From: Lysobacter antibioticus
GTDB taxonomy: Bacteria > Pseudomonadota > Gammaproteobacteria > Xanthomonadales > Xanthomonadaceae
Assembly: GCF_000731095.1 (NCBI RefSeq)
Contig: NZ_JMTZ01000022.1
Coordinates: 44,489 to 108,488 of the forward strand
Length of the DNA stretch: 64,000 bases
Direction: 5' to 3'
The position numbers and the translations under genes are program-made. The notes under the pieces are model-generated. The model searched no databases. It saw only the letters and a program-made list of their open reading frames with translations, and was not told where the DNA came from. This document shows positions 63,474-64,000 of the stretch, in pieces. Every line of letters starts with the position of its first letter. Within the stretch, counting starts at the first letter, position 1.

Positions 63474-63839
63474 ATGACCGACACCCACGCCGCCCCGACC
63501 CGCCTCTACCACAACCCGCGCTGCTCCAAATCGCGCGGCGCCCTGGAACTGCTGCAGGCTCGCGGCATCGAACCGACCCTCGTCGCCTACCTCGACACCC
63601 CGCCGAGCGTCGACGAACTGCGCGGCCTGCTGGCCCTGCTCGGCCTGCCGGCCCGCGACCTGCTGCGCAGCGGCGAAGACGAGTACCGCCAACTGGGCCT
63701 GGCCGACCCCGCGCTCGACGACGACCGCCTGCTCGCCGCCATGGCCGCCCACCCGCGCCTGATCGAACGCCCCATCTTCGTCCACGCCGCTCGCGCCGTG
63801 ATCGGCCGCCCGCCGGAGCGTGTGCTGGAATTGCTGTGA
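63474..63839 (+). CDS. arsC: ArsC-family arsenate reductase (glutaredoxin-type)
   Basis: A 121-residue protein of the ArsC/Spx-like glutaredoxin-type family. The catalytic motif NPRCSKSRGALELL and the C-terminal IERPIFVHAARAVIGRPPERVLELL with the usual Arg positions fit an arsenate reductase or YffB-like relative. The absence of ars pump genes means a housekeeping redox role cannot be excluded. ATG 63474 is used. Confidence 0.9.
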   Translation: MTDTHAAPTRLYHNPRCSKSRGALELLQARGIEPTLVAYLDTPPSVDELRGLLALLGLPARDLLRSGEDEYRQLGLADPALDDDRLLAAMAAHPRLIERPIFVHAARAVIGRPPERVLELL

Positions 63840-63857
63840 GCGAAGACGCGGCGACAA

Positions 63858-63914
<57 letters not shown>

Positions 63915-63920
63915 GCAAAG

Positions 63921-64000
63921 ATTTTGCTGTTGCTGTGCGCCGACTCGCACTAGCGAAGGCAATCGAAGACCCGGAGGGCGGCGCGCAGGGATGCGCGCCG
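63921..64000 (+). repeat. Start of an interspersed composite repeat (cut by window end)
   Basis: 63921-63982 matches 16523-16584 inside the large inverted-repeat element (shared ATCGAAGACCCGGAGGGCGG). The copy continues beyond the window. Confidence 0.75.

Overview
The window is GC-rich, tightly packed chromosomal DNA that looks like a Lysobacter-type member of the Xanthomonadaceae. This is inferred from gene content and repeats, not from a database search. Supporting signs are an alanine/proline-rich 'transmembrane repetitive' protein next to nfuA, a polyhydroxyalkanoate-granule gene neighbourhood, several TonB-like proteins without ExbB/ExbD, an effector with a Xanthomonadales type IV secretion (XVIPCD) tail, and interspersed palindromic repeats of a TAGGAGCGG type.

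Layout. 1-3075: RND efflux permease (cut by the window edge) and its membrane-fusion partner. 3413-4278: two monoheme cytochromes c. 4462-8822: transmembrane repetitive protein, nfuA, phhB, a TonB-like lipoprotein and rluC. 9309-12748: rne (RNase E), whose non-catalytic C-terminal part is thrown out of frame by an exact 59-bp tandem duplication. 13040-15972: a GacA/UvrY-type regulator, an M28-like peptidase, an ICL/PEP-mutase family protein and a small lipoprotein. 16082-16825: a gene-less element with long terminal inverted repeats. 17007-33225: an accessory stretch rich in secreted enzymes (glycoside hydrolase, alpha/beta hydrolase, two HExxH metallopeptidase-like proteins, serine hydrolase, isochorismatase-like hydrolase, a cytochrome-like protein) plus regulators and hypotheticals.

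33485-39888 is the most mobile-looking part. It contains small unknown genes, one with apparent compensating frameshifts; an AT-rich DUF2971 gene; tRNA-Ser(UGA); double-hairpin repeats; and a translationally coupled pair made of a 729-residue XVIPCD effector with a PD-(D/E)xK-like nuclease core and a putative immunity protein. A decayed 5' half of the same tRNA-Ser and its flank recur on the far side of this pair, so the cassette sits between two related repeats.

39889-52086 is core metabolism: LysR/azoR with a palindromic operator, serS, two TonB-like proteins, the serC-pheA-hisC-aroA operon (serine and aromatic amino acid synthesis), and msrPQ (periplasmic methionine sulfoxide repair). 52312-63839: an FHA protein, a group of PHA-granule proteins (PHA_gran_rgn, FFLEE-motif-like, patatin, phasins), a membrane-anchored Mrr-like protein, a fatty-alcohol-forming acyl-CoA reductase beside an acyl-CoA-binding protein and a TetR regulator, a TPR protein, tRNA-Val(CAC) and arsC. 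The window ends in a hexanucleotide repeat and the start of another interspersed repeat.
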